Below, piece by piece: positions 24,912 through 33,248 of a DNA stretch of 64,000 nucleotides. A model generated the notes under the pieces. It had not been told where the DNA came from. It worked only from the letters and a program-made list of their open reading frames with translations, and made no database searches. Source of the DNA: Floridanema aerugineum (GTDB lineage: Bacteria > Cyanobacteriota > Cyanobacteriia > Cyanobacteriales > Aerosakkonemataceae); contig NZ_JBHFNQ010000214.1 of the NCBI RefSeq assembly GCF_041929345.1, positions 1 to 64,000 on the forward strand, given 5' to 3'. Position 1 is the stretch's first letter. Each line of letters opens with the position of its first letter. The position numbers and the translations under genes were made by a program.

Positions 24912-27299
24912 ATGTTAAGAGTTGGTTTCATGGGATGGCAACGAAAGGACATGATGCAGATGTTTGTCCGATTCGTAGCGATGATTTTTTTCAGCATTAT
25001 CAGCTTTTTTCCTCTGCCTGCAATGGCTGCAACTTCTAAGATTTTGCCTGTTCCACAGCCAGATTTTCAGGGGAAGATTGGACTTACTTATAAAGAATCT
25101 GAACCGGATTTTCCTAAACCGATCGCAGCACCAGCAAAAGCTCCCAACGTACTACTAATTCTGCTTGATGACGTAGGTTTTGGGCAAACCAGCACCTTTG
25201 GTGGGCCGATCGACACCCCAAATCTGACCAAATTAGCAGAACGGGGACTACGCTACAACCAGTTTCATGTTACCGCCCTTTGTTCTCCCACTAGAGCGGC
25301 ATTGCTAACCGGACGCAATCACCATTCCGTAAATACAGGCGTAGTTGAGGAGTTGGCGACAGGTTTTCCGGGCTATACCACCATTCTGCCTAAGAGTGCA
25401 GCAACTATAGCGGAAGTGTTGCGACAAAATGGTTATAGTACTGCGGCTTTTGGAAAATGGCACAATACGCCAGATTATGAAACTAGTGCTGCTGGGCCGT
25501 TCGATCGCTGGCCCACCCATCTCGGTTTTGATTATTTTTATGGATTTTTAGGCGGTGATACAAACCAATGGAGTCCAGCACTGGTAGAGGATACTAAGCG
25601 AATTCAAAAGCCAAGTGACAATCCCGATTATCATTTAACTCCAGACCTGGCAGATCGTGCAATTTCTTGGATTCAGACTCAGCAATCGATCGCACCAGAT
25701 AAACCATTCTTTGCTTACTTTGCCACAGGAGCAACCCACGCACCGCATCATGCACCGAAAGCTTGGATTGACAAGTACAAGGGGAAATTCGATCAAGGAT
25801 GGGACAAACTGCGCGAGGAAACCTTTGCTCGTCAAAAACAACTGGGCGTGATTCCTGCTAGTGCTGAACTTACACCACGTCCCAAAGAGTTACCTGCTTG
25901 GGATTCTTTATCAAAAGAGGATCAAAGACTTTTTGCTCATCAAGCTGAAGTATTCGCTGGATTTACCGCCCATACTGATGCACAAATCGGACGGGTGATT
26001 GATGCGATCGATCGACTCGGAGAACTAGACAACACGCTGGTCATCTACATTGTTGGTGATAATGGTGCCAGTGCTGAGGGTGGTTTAACGGGTACTGTAA
26101 ATGAATTGAAAGTATTCAATGGTGTACCTGAAGATCGGCAACTATTGCTTGCTTCTTTGGATGAACTGGGTAGTCCAAAAACCTTTAACCATTTTCATGC
26201 TGCTTGGGCATGGGCTGTAAATACCCCTTTCCAATGGACAAAGCAGATTGCATCTCACTTTGGCGGTACCCGCGATCCGTTGGTGATTGCTTGGGGCGAT
26301 CGCATTCAGGATCGAGGCGGACTTCGCACTCAGTTCCATCATGTTATTGATATTGCACCAACGATTTTAGAAGCAACAGGAATTACACCTCCTACCATCG
26401 TGAATGGTGTGGAGCAACAACCGATCGAAGGCACCAGTTTGGTCTACACTTTCGATAATCCCGATACCCCATCCCAGCACACAACTCAGTATTTTGAGAT
26501 GTTTGGTAATCGGGCGATTTACGATAAAGGTTGGATTGCCGCAGCTAGACATGGGCGCTTACCTTGGGAAAGAGTTTCTAAAACTAGTTTCGACCAAGAT
26601 ACTTGGGAACTTTACAACATTACCGAAGATTTCAGCGAAGCAAACAACCTCGCAGCAGAAAACCCCACCAAATTAAAGGAACTGCAATCTTTATTTTTAG
26701 CCGAAGCGCGTGAGCATAAGGTTTTACCTTTGGACGATCGCCTCTTAAACCGCTTTGATGTCAGCAGTCGTCCCAGTTTAACAGCAGGTCGAACTCATTT
26801 TACCTACTATCCCGGTGCATCTGGAATTCCCGAAGGTAGTGCGCCAGACTTGAAAAACAAATCCTTTACCATCACCGCATCCGTTGATATTCCCAAAGAT
26901 AACGACGATGCAGAGGGAGTTTTGGTTGCTCAAGGTGGACGTTTTGCCGGATGGAGTTTCTTTCTTGATGATGGGAAACCAACCTTTGCTTACAATTTTT
27001 TAGGGAGCGATCGGACCTTAATCAAATCTAAGGAAGAAATTCCCGTTGGAGCATCCAATATCAGATTTGAGTTTGAATCTGATGGCGGAACTCCCGGTGC
27101 TGGCGGAACAGGTAAATTATTCATCAACGACAAACCCGTAGGTGAAGGTCACATCGCCAAAACTGTGCCCTATCGTTTAGGTTTAGACGAAACCTTTGAT
27201 ATTGGTCAAGACCTGGGTACACCTGTTGTCGAAAATTATCTCGCACCATTCGCATTTACAGGTAACTTGCAAAAAGTCACCCTAGACTTGAAAGCTTAG
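24912..27299 (+). CDS. Arylsulfatase (type I, formylglycine-dependent)
   Basis: The 795-residue sulfatase has a hydrophobic export signal (about residues 16-40) and the full type I signature CSPTRAALLTGR, with Cys124 the residue turned into formylglycine. Metal ligands include Asp86-Asp87 in LLILLDDVGFG, and GDNGASAEGG supplies further active-site residues. The long C-terminal region (after about residue 540) includes a beta-rich section like that of the Pseudomonas AtsA group. It sits 13 bases behind the FGE gene with GAGG before the start, so the maturase and its substrate are co-expressed. It should release sulfate from sulfate esters outside the cytoplasm. Confidence 0.93.
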   Translation: MLRVGFMGWQRKDMMQMFVRFVAMIFFSIISFFPLPAMAATSKILPVPQPDFQGKIGLTYKESEPDFPKPIAAPAKAPNVLLILLDDVGFGQTSTFGGPIDTPNLTKLAERGLRYNQFHVTALCSPTRAALLTGRNHHSVNTGVVEELATGFPGYTTILPKSAATIAEVLRQNGYSTAAFGKWHNTPDYETSAAGPFDRWPTHLGFDYFYGFLGGDTNQWSPALVEDTKRIQKPSDNPDYHLTPDLADRAISWIQTQQSIAPDKPFFAYFATGATHAPHHAPKAWIDKYKGKFDQGWDKLREETFARQKQLGVIPASAELTPRPKELPAWDSLSKEDQRLFAHQAEVFAGFTAHTDAQIGRVIDAIDRLGELDNTLVIYIVGDNGASAEGGLTGTVNELKVFNGVPEDRQLLLASLDELGSPKTFNHFHAAWAWAVNTPFQWTKQIASHFGGTRDPLVIAWGDRIQDRGGLRTQFHHVIDIAPTILEATGITPPTIVNGVEQQPIEGTSLVYTFDNPDTPSQHTTQYFEMFGNRAIYDKGWIAAARHGRLPWERVSKTSFDQDTWELYNITEDFSEANNLAAENPTKLKELQSLFLAEAREHKVLPLDDRLLNRFDVSSRPSLTAGRTHFTYYPGASGIPEGSAPDLKNKSFTITASVDIPKDNDDAEGVLVAQGGRFAGWSFFLDDGKPTFAYNFLGSDRTLIKSKEEIPVGASNIRFEFESDGGTPGAGGTGKLFINDKPVGEGHIAKTVPYRLGLDETFDIGQDLGTPVVENYLAPFAFTGNLQKVTLDLKA

Positions 27300-27306
27300 A
27301 AAAAAA

Positions 27307-27414
27307 GACTTCTGGCAAAAGTAGACAATCTCTAAGTTTTATCTGTGTTTATCTGTGTTTATCTGTGGATATCTGTGGTAAAAAACTTAGATTTCGCACT
27401 TTTGCAAGAAGTCT
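27307..27414. repeat. Dispersed inverted repeat with AGACTTCT ends
   Basis: Ends AGACTTCTGGCAAAAGT and ACTTTTGCAAGAAGTCT are near-perfect inverted repeats around a tract of ATCTGTGTTT units. An inverted copy is at 40197-40306. Together with the element at 27474 and a GCGTTCTCTGCG-type repeat near 27610, it fills the 380-base gap. Confidence 0.7.
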
Positions 27415-27473
27415 AAAAAACATGAAAGCTTAAAGAAAAAAGAGAGGAAAACACCCAAACTGGGTTAATTACT

Positions 27474-27535
27474 TTTTTGAACCACGTTCGCGTAGCGTGT
27501 GCGTAGCACGTAAGACACGAAGAACACGAAGAAAG
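27474..27535. repeat. Dispersed repeat TTGAACCACG...GTAAGACACGAAG
   Basis: Contains TTCGCGTAGCGTG and TGCGTAGCACGTAAGAC followed by ACGAAG units. A second copy is at 37778-37835. It is non-coding. Confidence 0.6.
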
Positions 27536-27679
27536 AAGAAGTAAGGAACCCAAGAAGATAACAGGGGTAATTAATTTGGATTTGATATTAATTATTTTCT
27601 CTCTCTTTCCTCTGCGTTCTCTGCGCCTCTGCGGTTCATTATTCCAAATAATTTCTCGGCTTAGACCGATCGCCAACTA

Positions 27680-28552
27680 ATGAATGAAATCCTGACAGTT
27701 ATCGACCTTCGCTTAATCAACAAACTGGCATTCTTAACCCTAATCCTGTCAATGCTGTTGGATACGGGATTAAGTCTAACAATTCAACAACTTTGGCAAC
27801 CTTTTCGTAATATTCGATTGATTCTCCAATCATTGCTGGCAAACTTTATTTTAGTGCCATTGTTTGTGTATTTGCTGCTGCAAGTTATTCCTGTAAGTGA
27901 ATCCTTCCGAATTGGGTTTACGATTATGGCAGTAGCTGGTGGGCCTCCAGTATTACCTAAACTTGCTCAGTTGGTAAATGGCAATTTGGCTTACGCTGCT
28001 GGACTAATGATGTTGATGATATGTGTTACAGCATTTTATATGCCGTTTGCTTTATCGATCGCCCTACAAAATATCCAAGTAAATCCCTGGCAGATTTTGA
28101 AACCTCTAGTCACATTAATGTTAATTCCTTTAGCGATCGGATTGCTGATTCGAGCTAAAAATGAAGCGATCGCAGCTACCCTACAACCCTGGATGCGTCA
28201 AATTTCGAGTGTTGGCTTAATTTTAGGATTGAGTACCTCGCTGATAATTCAGTTTAGCAGTCTGATTGAAATGGTCAAAACAGGAACTATTTTAATAATA
28301 ATCGGATTTATTCTAGTTTCTTTCGGATTTGGCTATCTTCTGGGTGGCCCAGAGAAAGACACTCAACGAACCTTAGCAGTTGGAACTGCCCAACGTAACA
28401 TTGCCGCAGCGCTTTTAGTTGCAGGTACTAACTTTGACGATCCAGCTGTGGTGAGTGTTATCGTAGTTACGAGTTTGTCACTGTTTGTTTTGATTCGCTT
28501 GATTGCTAAACAAGCTTTTGCTCTAGCAGAAGTTGAGCAAGTAGAAGTTTGA
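27680..28552 (+). CDS. BASS-family (bile acid:sodium symporter-like) transporter
   Basis: The 290-residue protein has about nine to ten membrane helices and resembles the bile acid:sodium symporter/ACR3 superfamily. Hallmarks are LDTGLSLTIQQL in the first part, AVAGGPPVLPKLA in the crossing region and VGTAQRNIAAALLVA near the C-terminus. Plant and bacterial members carry organic acids, pantoate or sulfur-linked anions. The substrate here is unknown, though its place after the sulfatase operon suggests an organic anion. Confidence 0.75.
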   Translation: MNEILTVIDLRLINKLAFLTLILSMLLDTGLSLTIQQLWQPFRNIRLILQSLLANFILVPLFVYLLLQVIPVSESFRIGFTIMAVAGGPPVLPKLAQLVNGNLAYAAGLMMLMICVTAFYMPFALSIALQNIQVNPWQILKPLVTLMLIPLAIGLLIRAKNEAIAATLQPWMRQISSVGLILGLSTSLIIQFSSLIEMVKTGTILIIIGFILVSFGFGYLLGGPEKDTQRTLAVGTAQRNIAAALLVAGTNFDDPAVVSVIVVTSLSLFVLIRLIAKQAFALAEVEQVEV

Positions 28553-28578
28553 TTCCTAAACGCTATAAATAATGAGTA

Positions 28579-28684
28579 ATATCAAGTCCGGTTAATCAAC
28601 CATAGTATCCTTAATCCAAAAGGCTGTAAAGACTTTGTATGCAACGTCTCTACAGCGTTTTGAGTAATCGAACGGACATGATAT
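28579..28684. repeat. Inverted repeat with ATATCAAGTCCG ends
   Basis: ATATCAAGTCCGGTT (28579-28593) pairs imperfectly with GAACGGACATGATAT (28670-28684). Inside is an AACGTCTCTACAG tract shared with other repeats. The remaining part of the 354-base gap up to 28907 holds no recognised gene, only an AT-rich leader. Confidence 0.5.
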
Positions 28685-28906
28685 AAGACGGGTTAAATAA
28701 CAAACTAATCAATTTGTTTTATTAATTTAATAGAAAAGAATGTTTGCTCTTATTTGTCATAACAAATAATCTAGGTTTATGGCGTTTAGGAGAACTTTGT
28801 ATCCTTTTTATCTAGACAACTAGATGCTCTTTCACATTTCCTCTCATTCGGCAATGTTGGAGAAGGACAAGCAGCCAGACATTTACACAGTGAGGAAAAC
28901 AGAGAT

Positions 28907-29569
28907 ATGAATTGGCTAGAAAATACATTAATCACCGGAGCAGCAGCAGCTTTTGCTACTACATTTGACGATAATTTATATCTGACAATTTTCTTCGGTA
29001 AGGTCAATCGAACATTTAAGCCACGTCATGTAGTAATTGGAGAATACGTTGGGTTTACAGTATTAGTGGGAGTGAGTCTAGTTGGATTTCTGGGTAGGTT
29101 GGTGATTCCTGAAATTTGGATCGGATTGTTAGGATTACTTCCGGTAATGATTGGGGTAAGCCAACTTTTCAATAAAGAAGATAATAATGATTTGGTTCAT
29201 GTTGTATCTGGTAGCCTGAAAACTCCGCCTGAACGAGAAAAGCGATCGCTCAAGTCACTGTGGGCAACTCTACGCGATCCCCAAGTTTATCGTGTTTCTG
29301 CTGTAACTATTGCAAATGGAGGCAATAATATCGGCATTTATGTACCTTTATTTGCTGCCAGTACCCTGCCAAGCTTAGGAGTGATTCTCAGTATTTGTTA
29401 CGTAACAGTTGGACTCTGGTGTTTTCTTTCATATAATCTGACTCGCCAACCTGCGATCGCTTTTTTGATTGCTCGCTATGCTCGCAAAGTCTTCCCATTC
29501 ATCTTAATTTGGTTGGGATTGCGGATTTTGATTGACAATCAATCTTACCAATTACTTTTTCCCTTCTAG
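28907..29569 (+). CDS. CadD-family cadmium resistance transporter
   Basis: The 220-residue membrane protein has five to six helices and the CadD features FATTFDDNLYLTIFFG and GEYVGFTVLV at the start and IANGGNNIGIYVPLFA in the middle. CadD proteins are linked to cadmium or other cation resistance. GAGG lies 11 bases before the ATG. No CadC-type repressor is nearby. Confidence 0.82.
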   Translation: MNWLENTLITGAAAAFATTFDDNLYLTIFFGKVNRTFKPRHVVIGEYVGFTVLVGVSLVGFLGRLVIPEIWIGLLGLLPVMIGVSQLFNKEDNNDLVHVVSGSLKTPPEREKRSLKSLWATLRDPQVYRVSAVTIANGGNNIGIYVPLFAASTLPSLGVILSICYVTVGLWCFLSYNLTRQPAIAFLIARYARKVFPFILIWLGLRILIDNQSYQLLFPF

Positions 29570-29590
29570 TTTTGTACTGTGTAAATCTGA

Positions 29591-29683
29591 TTAACCTTTC
29601 AAAAACTGAAACAGAAAGCCGAAAATCGCACCACTAAGAACTAACCAGACAGAGTTTACTTTGAAGCGAAATACTGCGATCGC
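29591..29683 (-). pseudogene. 3' remnant of a chrA duplicate
   Basis: The minus strand encodes 30 residues and a stop (starting AIAVFRFKVNSVWLVLSGAI) nearly identical to the C-terminus of the ChrA protein at 30392-31582 (AIAVFRFKVNSAWLVLAGAI). No further ChrA sequence is present, so this is the tail of a lost second copy. It now lies 150 bases from the tautomerase gene. Confidence 0.85.
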
Positions 29684-29842
29684 CAATTCAGAATCCGGGT
29701 CATTACTGTGACTCATCATAACTTTTAACATAGATAGCTAGCTTCCCGGAAAATGAGATTTAACCCACATTTCGCATCCAAAACTGTAACGACAGGAAAT
29801 AATCGTGTTCAGGTTGAGAGCGCAGAATGTATGTTCTTACTG

Positions 29843-30229
29843 CTACACCTCAATTTTATAATTGAGTTGATGCTCATCTCCAGGTAAGCCTCGAAAACCC
29901 CAATTATGTTTAGGTGTTTCTGAGATTGTTATTTCTAGGTCTTGACTATCAATTTCAAGTGCCTTCACTCGTTCAAATAACAGAGCAATTAACTTTTTCT
30001 TCGCTTCAATACTACGTCCCTCAATCATGCTAAATTCGATAATTGTGTAACGTTCAGTTCTTCCAACAGGATAGTAAAAATCTGAGGCATCAAGTGGAAA
30101 AAATCTATGAGCGCGTTTATCTGCTGGATACTGGAGTGCATCAATTAAACAAGAGTGTATGATATCGGAAAGTTTTTGCTTGATAGGATCAAGCTGTTCT
30201 CTCAAACCGTAAATCTTGACTTGCACCAT
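29843..30229 (-). CDS. Tautomerase-superfamily protein
   Basis: The 128-residue protein resembles the MIF/4-oxalocrotonate tautomerase superfamily with two beta-alpha-beta units (VQVKIYGLREQLDPIKQ and YTIIEFSMIEGRSIEAKKKL). The catalytic N-terminal proline of tautomerases is absent: residue 2 is Val. Either the start lies elsewhere or the protein uses another mechanism, as in some members of this superfamily. Sandwiched between the chrA remnant and chrA. Confidence 0.7.
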   Translation of the reverse strand: MVQVKIYGLREQLDPIKQKLSDIIHSCLIDALQYPADKRAHRFFPLDASDFYYPVGRTERYTIIEFSMIEGRSIEAKKKLIALLFERVKALEIDSQDLEITISETPKHNWGFRGLPGDEHQLNYKIEV

Positions 30230-30391
30230 ATTGTCTTGTCAACCTCCTGTGAAAGAGTGCTACCAACTATCAAGCGTAACAAATCTGTTAAGAGTTCCCT
30301 GTTCAGGAGTTCCCTTCCCTCACCAAAATGTCCTGTCTTAGACGATAGCCTAATAGAGAAAATTTCTGACCTTACGCAACGCCTTTATTTC

Positions 30392-31582
30392 CTAACCTCT
30401 AAAAAACTGAAACGCAAAGCCGAGAATTGCACCAGCAAGGACTAACCAGGCAGAGTTCACTTTGAAGCGAAATACTGCGATCGCACTAGCAATTGCCACT
30501 ATAACTGTCAACCAATCAATCAAAGCCGCCCGTCCAAGAGTCCAACTAACGCCTGCCATGAGTCCCAAGGATGCCGCATTGACTCCATCCAAAAAGCCAC
30601 TTGCCCAAGGCGATGAACGCAATTTAGAAGCCCAAGGATTGACAACCCAGACTAACACAAACGCAGGTAGAAAAATGCCAATAGTTCCTGCGATCGCCCC
30701 TGCATTACCTGCCAACAAGTAACCAATAAAGGTTGCCGTCGTAAATACTGGCCCCGGTGTAAACTGACCTATGGCTACTGCATCTAAGAGTTGCTGCGAT
30801 GTCAACCAATGATTACGTTCCACCAGATCTTGTTGCAGAAATGCTAGTAATACGTAGCCACTGCCGTAAAGAACACTACCAATTTTGAGAAAGAACAGAA
30901 ATACATTTACCCAGGTCACAGAAGTAGTTGTTGCGGTTACACTACCAACCTGTGCGAAAGTCCCTGATAACGGCAGTATAAATGCTCCTAGCAAGTTTCC
31001 CCGTCGTTGCCAATTTTTCACTGCCATTACACCAATTCCTACTACCACCAGTAATAGAATTTCATTTAACCCGGCAAAATAAGCAGCGATCGCTACAATT
31101 CCAGCAACTATAGTCGGCACATCTTTGGCAGCCTTTTTCCCCAACTGCCACACTGCTTGCAACACAATGGCAATGATTACAGGCTTAATACCGTACAACA
31201 GCCACTCAACTTGAGGCACTGTTTGATAACGAGCATAAATCGCAGCCAGTGTCCAGACAATCAACATTGCAGGCAAGATAAAGCAGCTACCTGCGACGAG
31301 CAAACCTTTCCATCCCCCTCGTTCGTAGCCAATGTGAATTGCCAGTTCTGTTGAGTTAGGCCCTGGAATCAAATTGGTGACACCCAACAAATCTAACAAT
31401 CTTTCTCGACTCATCCACTGGCGGCGTTTCACTACTTCATCATCCATCATGGCGATGTGTGCGGCAGGTCCCCCAAAGGCGATCGTTCCTAGTCGCAGAA
31501 AAACAGCAGCTAATTCAAAAAGGCGCTGTCTCCGTTGGTAGGGATTAAGCTCAGCATAAGCAACTGAATTTTCTGTTTCCAC
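30392..31582 (-). CDS. chrA: Chromate transporter ChrA
   Basis: The 396-residue two-domain CHR protein has the N-half motif GTIAFGGPAAHIAMM followed by NLIPGPNSTELAIHIG, and the C-half motifs GSVLYGSGYVLLAFLQ and FTPGPVFTTATFIGYL. Long ChrA proteins expel chromate, a sulfate analogue. The start codon is GTG. Divergent from the DUF442 gene, with a perfect palindrome in the shared upstream region and a PadR gene nearby. Confidence 0.9.
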   Translation of the reverse strand: METENSVAYAELNPYQRRQRLFELAAVFLRLGTIAFGGPAAHIAMMDDEVVKRRQWMSRERLLDLLGVTNLIPGPNSTELAIHIGYERGGWKGLLVAGSCFILPAMLIVWTLAAIYARYQTVPQVEWLLYGIKPVIIAIVLQAVWQLGKKAAKDVPTIVAGIVAIAAYFAGLNEILLLVVVGIGVMAVKNWQRRGNLLGAFILPLSGTFAQVGSVTATTTSVTWVNVFLFFLKIGSVLYGSGYVLLAFLQQDLVERNHWLTSQQLLDAVAIGQFTPGPVFTTATFIGYLLAGNAGAIAGTIGIFLPAFVLVWVVNPWASKLRSSPWASGFLDGVNAASLGLMAGVSWTLGRAALIDWLTVIVAIASAIAVFRFKVNSAWLVLAGAILGFAFQFFRG

Positions 31583-31632
31583 AGGACACTAAACCTCTCG
31601 TGAAATTAAGCCAAAAAACAGCAGAATCACTA

Positions 31633-31647
31633 TATCGAATTTCGATA
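31633..31647. promoter_or_regulatory. Palindromic operator between chrA and DUF442 gene
   Basis: TATCGAA-T-TTCGATA is a perfect 7+1+7 palindrome. TATAAT hexamers follow at 31669 and 31680 in the direction of the DUF442 gene. The PadR regulator at 32167 is a candidate ligand. Confidence 0.5.
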
Positions 31648-31731
31648 ACGAATTTCTATATCATTATCTATAATTCTGCTATAATTCAGGCAGAAAAACA
31701 ACGGTATCTTGAGCGGAAAAGTAGGGTATTT

Positions 31732-32157
31732 ATGAGTGAGATCAAAAAGGTTGATGAGACGATCGCAGCTGGTGGACAACCAACACCAGAAGATTTGCAA
31801 CAGCTTGCCGCAGAAGGCTTCAAATCGGTTATTAATCTCCGTTTTCCAGATGAAACCGGATTTTTGAGTGATGAACAGCAACAAGCTGAAGTTGCTGGTC
31901 TGAAGTATGCCCATATTCCTCTAAAATCAACCGAAGCGGACGACGAACGAACCGCAAAAGTACTTTCAGAACTAGAAGCGTTACCTACCCCAGTTTATTT
32001 TCATTGTGGGTTAGGCGGACGAGCTAATGCCTTAGCCCTGATTGCTTTTGCCACGCGAAACAAGCTGAACCGTGAAGAGGTGTTGGTAAAAGCTCAGGAA
32101 TTAGGTATCAATACAGAACAACCAAGCCTGAAACAGTTTTTGGAAAGCCTGTCGTAA
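31732..32157 (+). CDS. DUF442/Blh-like phosphatase domain protein
   Basis: Starting at the ATG at 31732, where homology begins, the protein has 141 residues. It contains AAGGQPTPEDLQQLAAEGFKSVINLR, typical of the DUF442 branch of dual-specificity phosphatases, and the active loop HCGLGGRAN (Cys-x4-Arg as in this branch). In other bacteria such domains are linked to sulfide or stress responses (Blh). It faces the PadR gene and shares an upstream region with chrA. Confidence 0.8.
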   Translation: MSEIKKVDETIAAGGQPTPEDLQQLAAEGFKSVINLRFPDETGFLSDEQQQAEVAGLKYAHIPLKSTEADDERTAKVLSELEALPTPVYFHCGLGGRANALALIAFATRNKLNREEVLVKAQELGINTEQPSLKQFLESLS

Positions 32158-32166
32158 AGGTTTGAT

Positions 32167-32472
32167 TCAGAATTCTTCAAATAGTTCACCAAATAGTTGG
32201 CGCACTTTTTCTTTGGCATCTTCTAGTACGACTTTACCTAATGGTGTGGCTCGATACATCCTACGGCTTTGTCGTCCCGATCGCTCTTCGACCGAGTAAA
32301 GATATCCTTTACGTTCCATTTCGTGCAACATTGGATAAAGCGTTCCGGCACTCAATTTATACCCGTGACGAGCCAACTCTTCAATGATGCCCAAGCCAAA
32401 AATAGGTTCTTGCACGGCATGGTGCAGGATGTGTAACCGAATTAAGCTGGAATAGAACTCTCTGCCATCCAT
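32167..32472 (-). CDS. PadR-family transcriptional regulator
   Basis: The 101-residue protein is a short PadR winged-helix repressor (YKLSAGTLYPMLHEMERKGYLYS, then the RRMYRATPLGKVVL wing). It converges with the DUF442 gene. Likely target: the palindrome at 31633 controlling chrA and the DUF442 gene. Confidence 0.87.
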   Translation of the reverse strand: MDGREFYSSLIRLHILHHAVQEPIFGLGIIEELARHGYKLSAGTLYPMLHEMERKGYLYSVEERSGRQSRRMYRATPLGKVVLEDAKEKVRQLFGELFEEF

Positions 32473-32597
32473 GAGAGAAGATTTTCAATACTAAGCGCTT
32501 TAATTTTCGCTCAATTCGAGGTTGGCTTTTATATTTTAGGTTTATTTGCGCTCAACAAGTGAGGTAAATGCTGCATATCTTCAAAAACTAACGTTGC

Positions 32598-33218
32598 TCA
32601 TGCTGCAATTAGGGCATCATGGTGCAAAGCAATTTTCCCTTTCGAGGAATTCTTGCGACGTTGAGCATAGCCAAACACCGTCATTCCTGCGGCAAAACCT
32701 GCTTGTACACCAGGTACTGAGTCTTCAATCACAACACAATTTTCTGGAGCCTTGCCCATTTGACGAGCAGCATAGAGATAGACATCGGGAAAGGGCTTGG
32801 GGCGATCGACATCATAAGAACTGTACATTTTTCCTTCAAATTGATGTAGCAATCCAGTTAACTGTAAAACTAACTGGATATGCCGATGACTGCTATTTGA
32901 TGCTACACATTTTGGTAATGTAATCTGCTCCAATGTTGCCACAATTCCTGGAGTTGGTTGGAGTTCTCGTTGTAATGCGGCAATTTCTCGTTCCTTGCAG
33001 CGTTCAATCCATTTGGCAGGAATTGGTCTTCCGTAGGTTTTGGTAATAATCTCTAGACAGGTTGCCAATGATTTTCCGACAAATTTTTGGCAGACTTCTT
33101 CGTATGTAATTGTGAATCCTGCTTCTGTTAGGGTTTCGGCAAAAATGCGATTTAAGATCGGTTCGCTATCTACCAAAACCCCATCACAATCAAAAATTAT
33201 CAATTCCCAATTTGCCAT
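32598..33218 (-). CDS. HAD-family phosphatase, beta-phosphoglucomutase-like
   Basis: The 206-residue hydrolase has motif I IFDCDGVLVDSEP (nucleophile Asp10, Asp12), motif II CVASNSS, the RPKPFPDVYLYAARQ loop and motif IV CVVIEDSVPGVQAGFAAG. It resembles sugar-phosphate or 6-phosphogluconate phosphatases of the YieH type. Substrate not deducible. Confidence 0.87.
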   Translation of the reverse strand: MANWELIIFDCDGVLVDSEPILNRIFAETLTEAGFTITYEEVCQKFVGKSLATCLEIITKTYGRPIPAKWIERCKEREIAALQRELQPTPGIVATLEQITLPKCVASNSSHRHIQLVLQLTGLLHQFEGKMYSSYDVDRPKPFPDVYLYAARQMGKAPENCVVIEDSVPGVQAGFAAGMTVFGYAQRRKNSSKGKIALHHDALIAA

Positions 33219-33248
33219 AGTTTAGATTGATGATACCTTTTGAATTAG

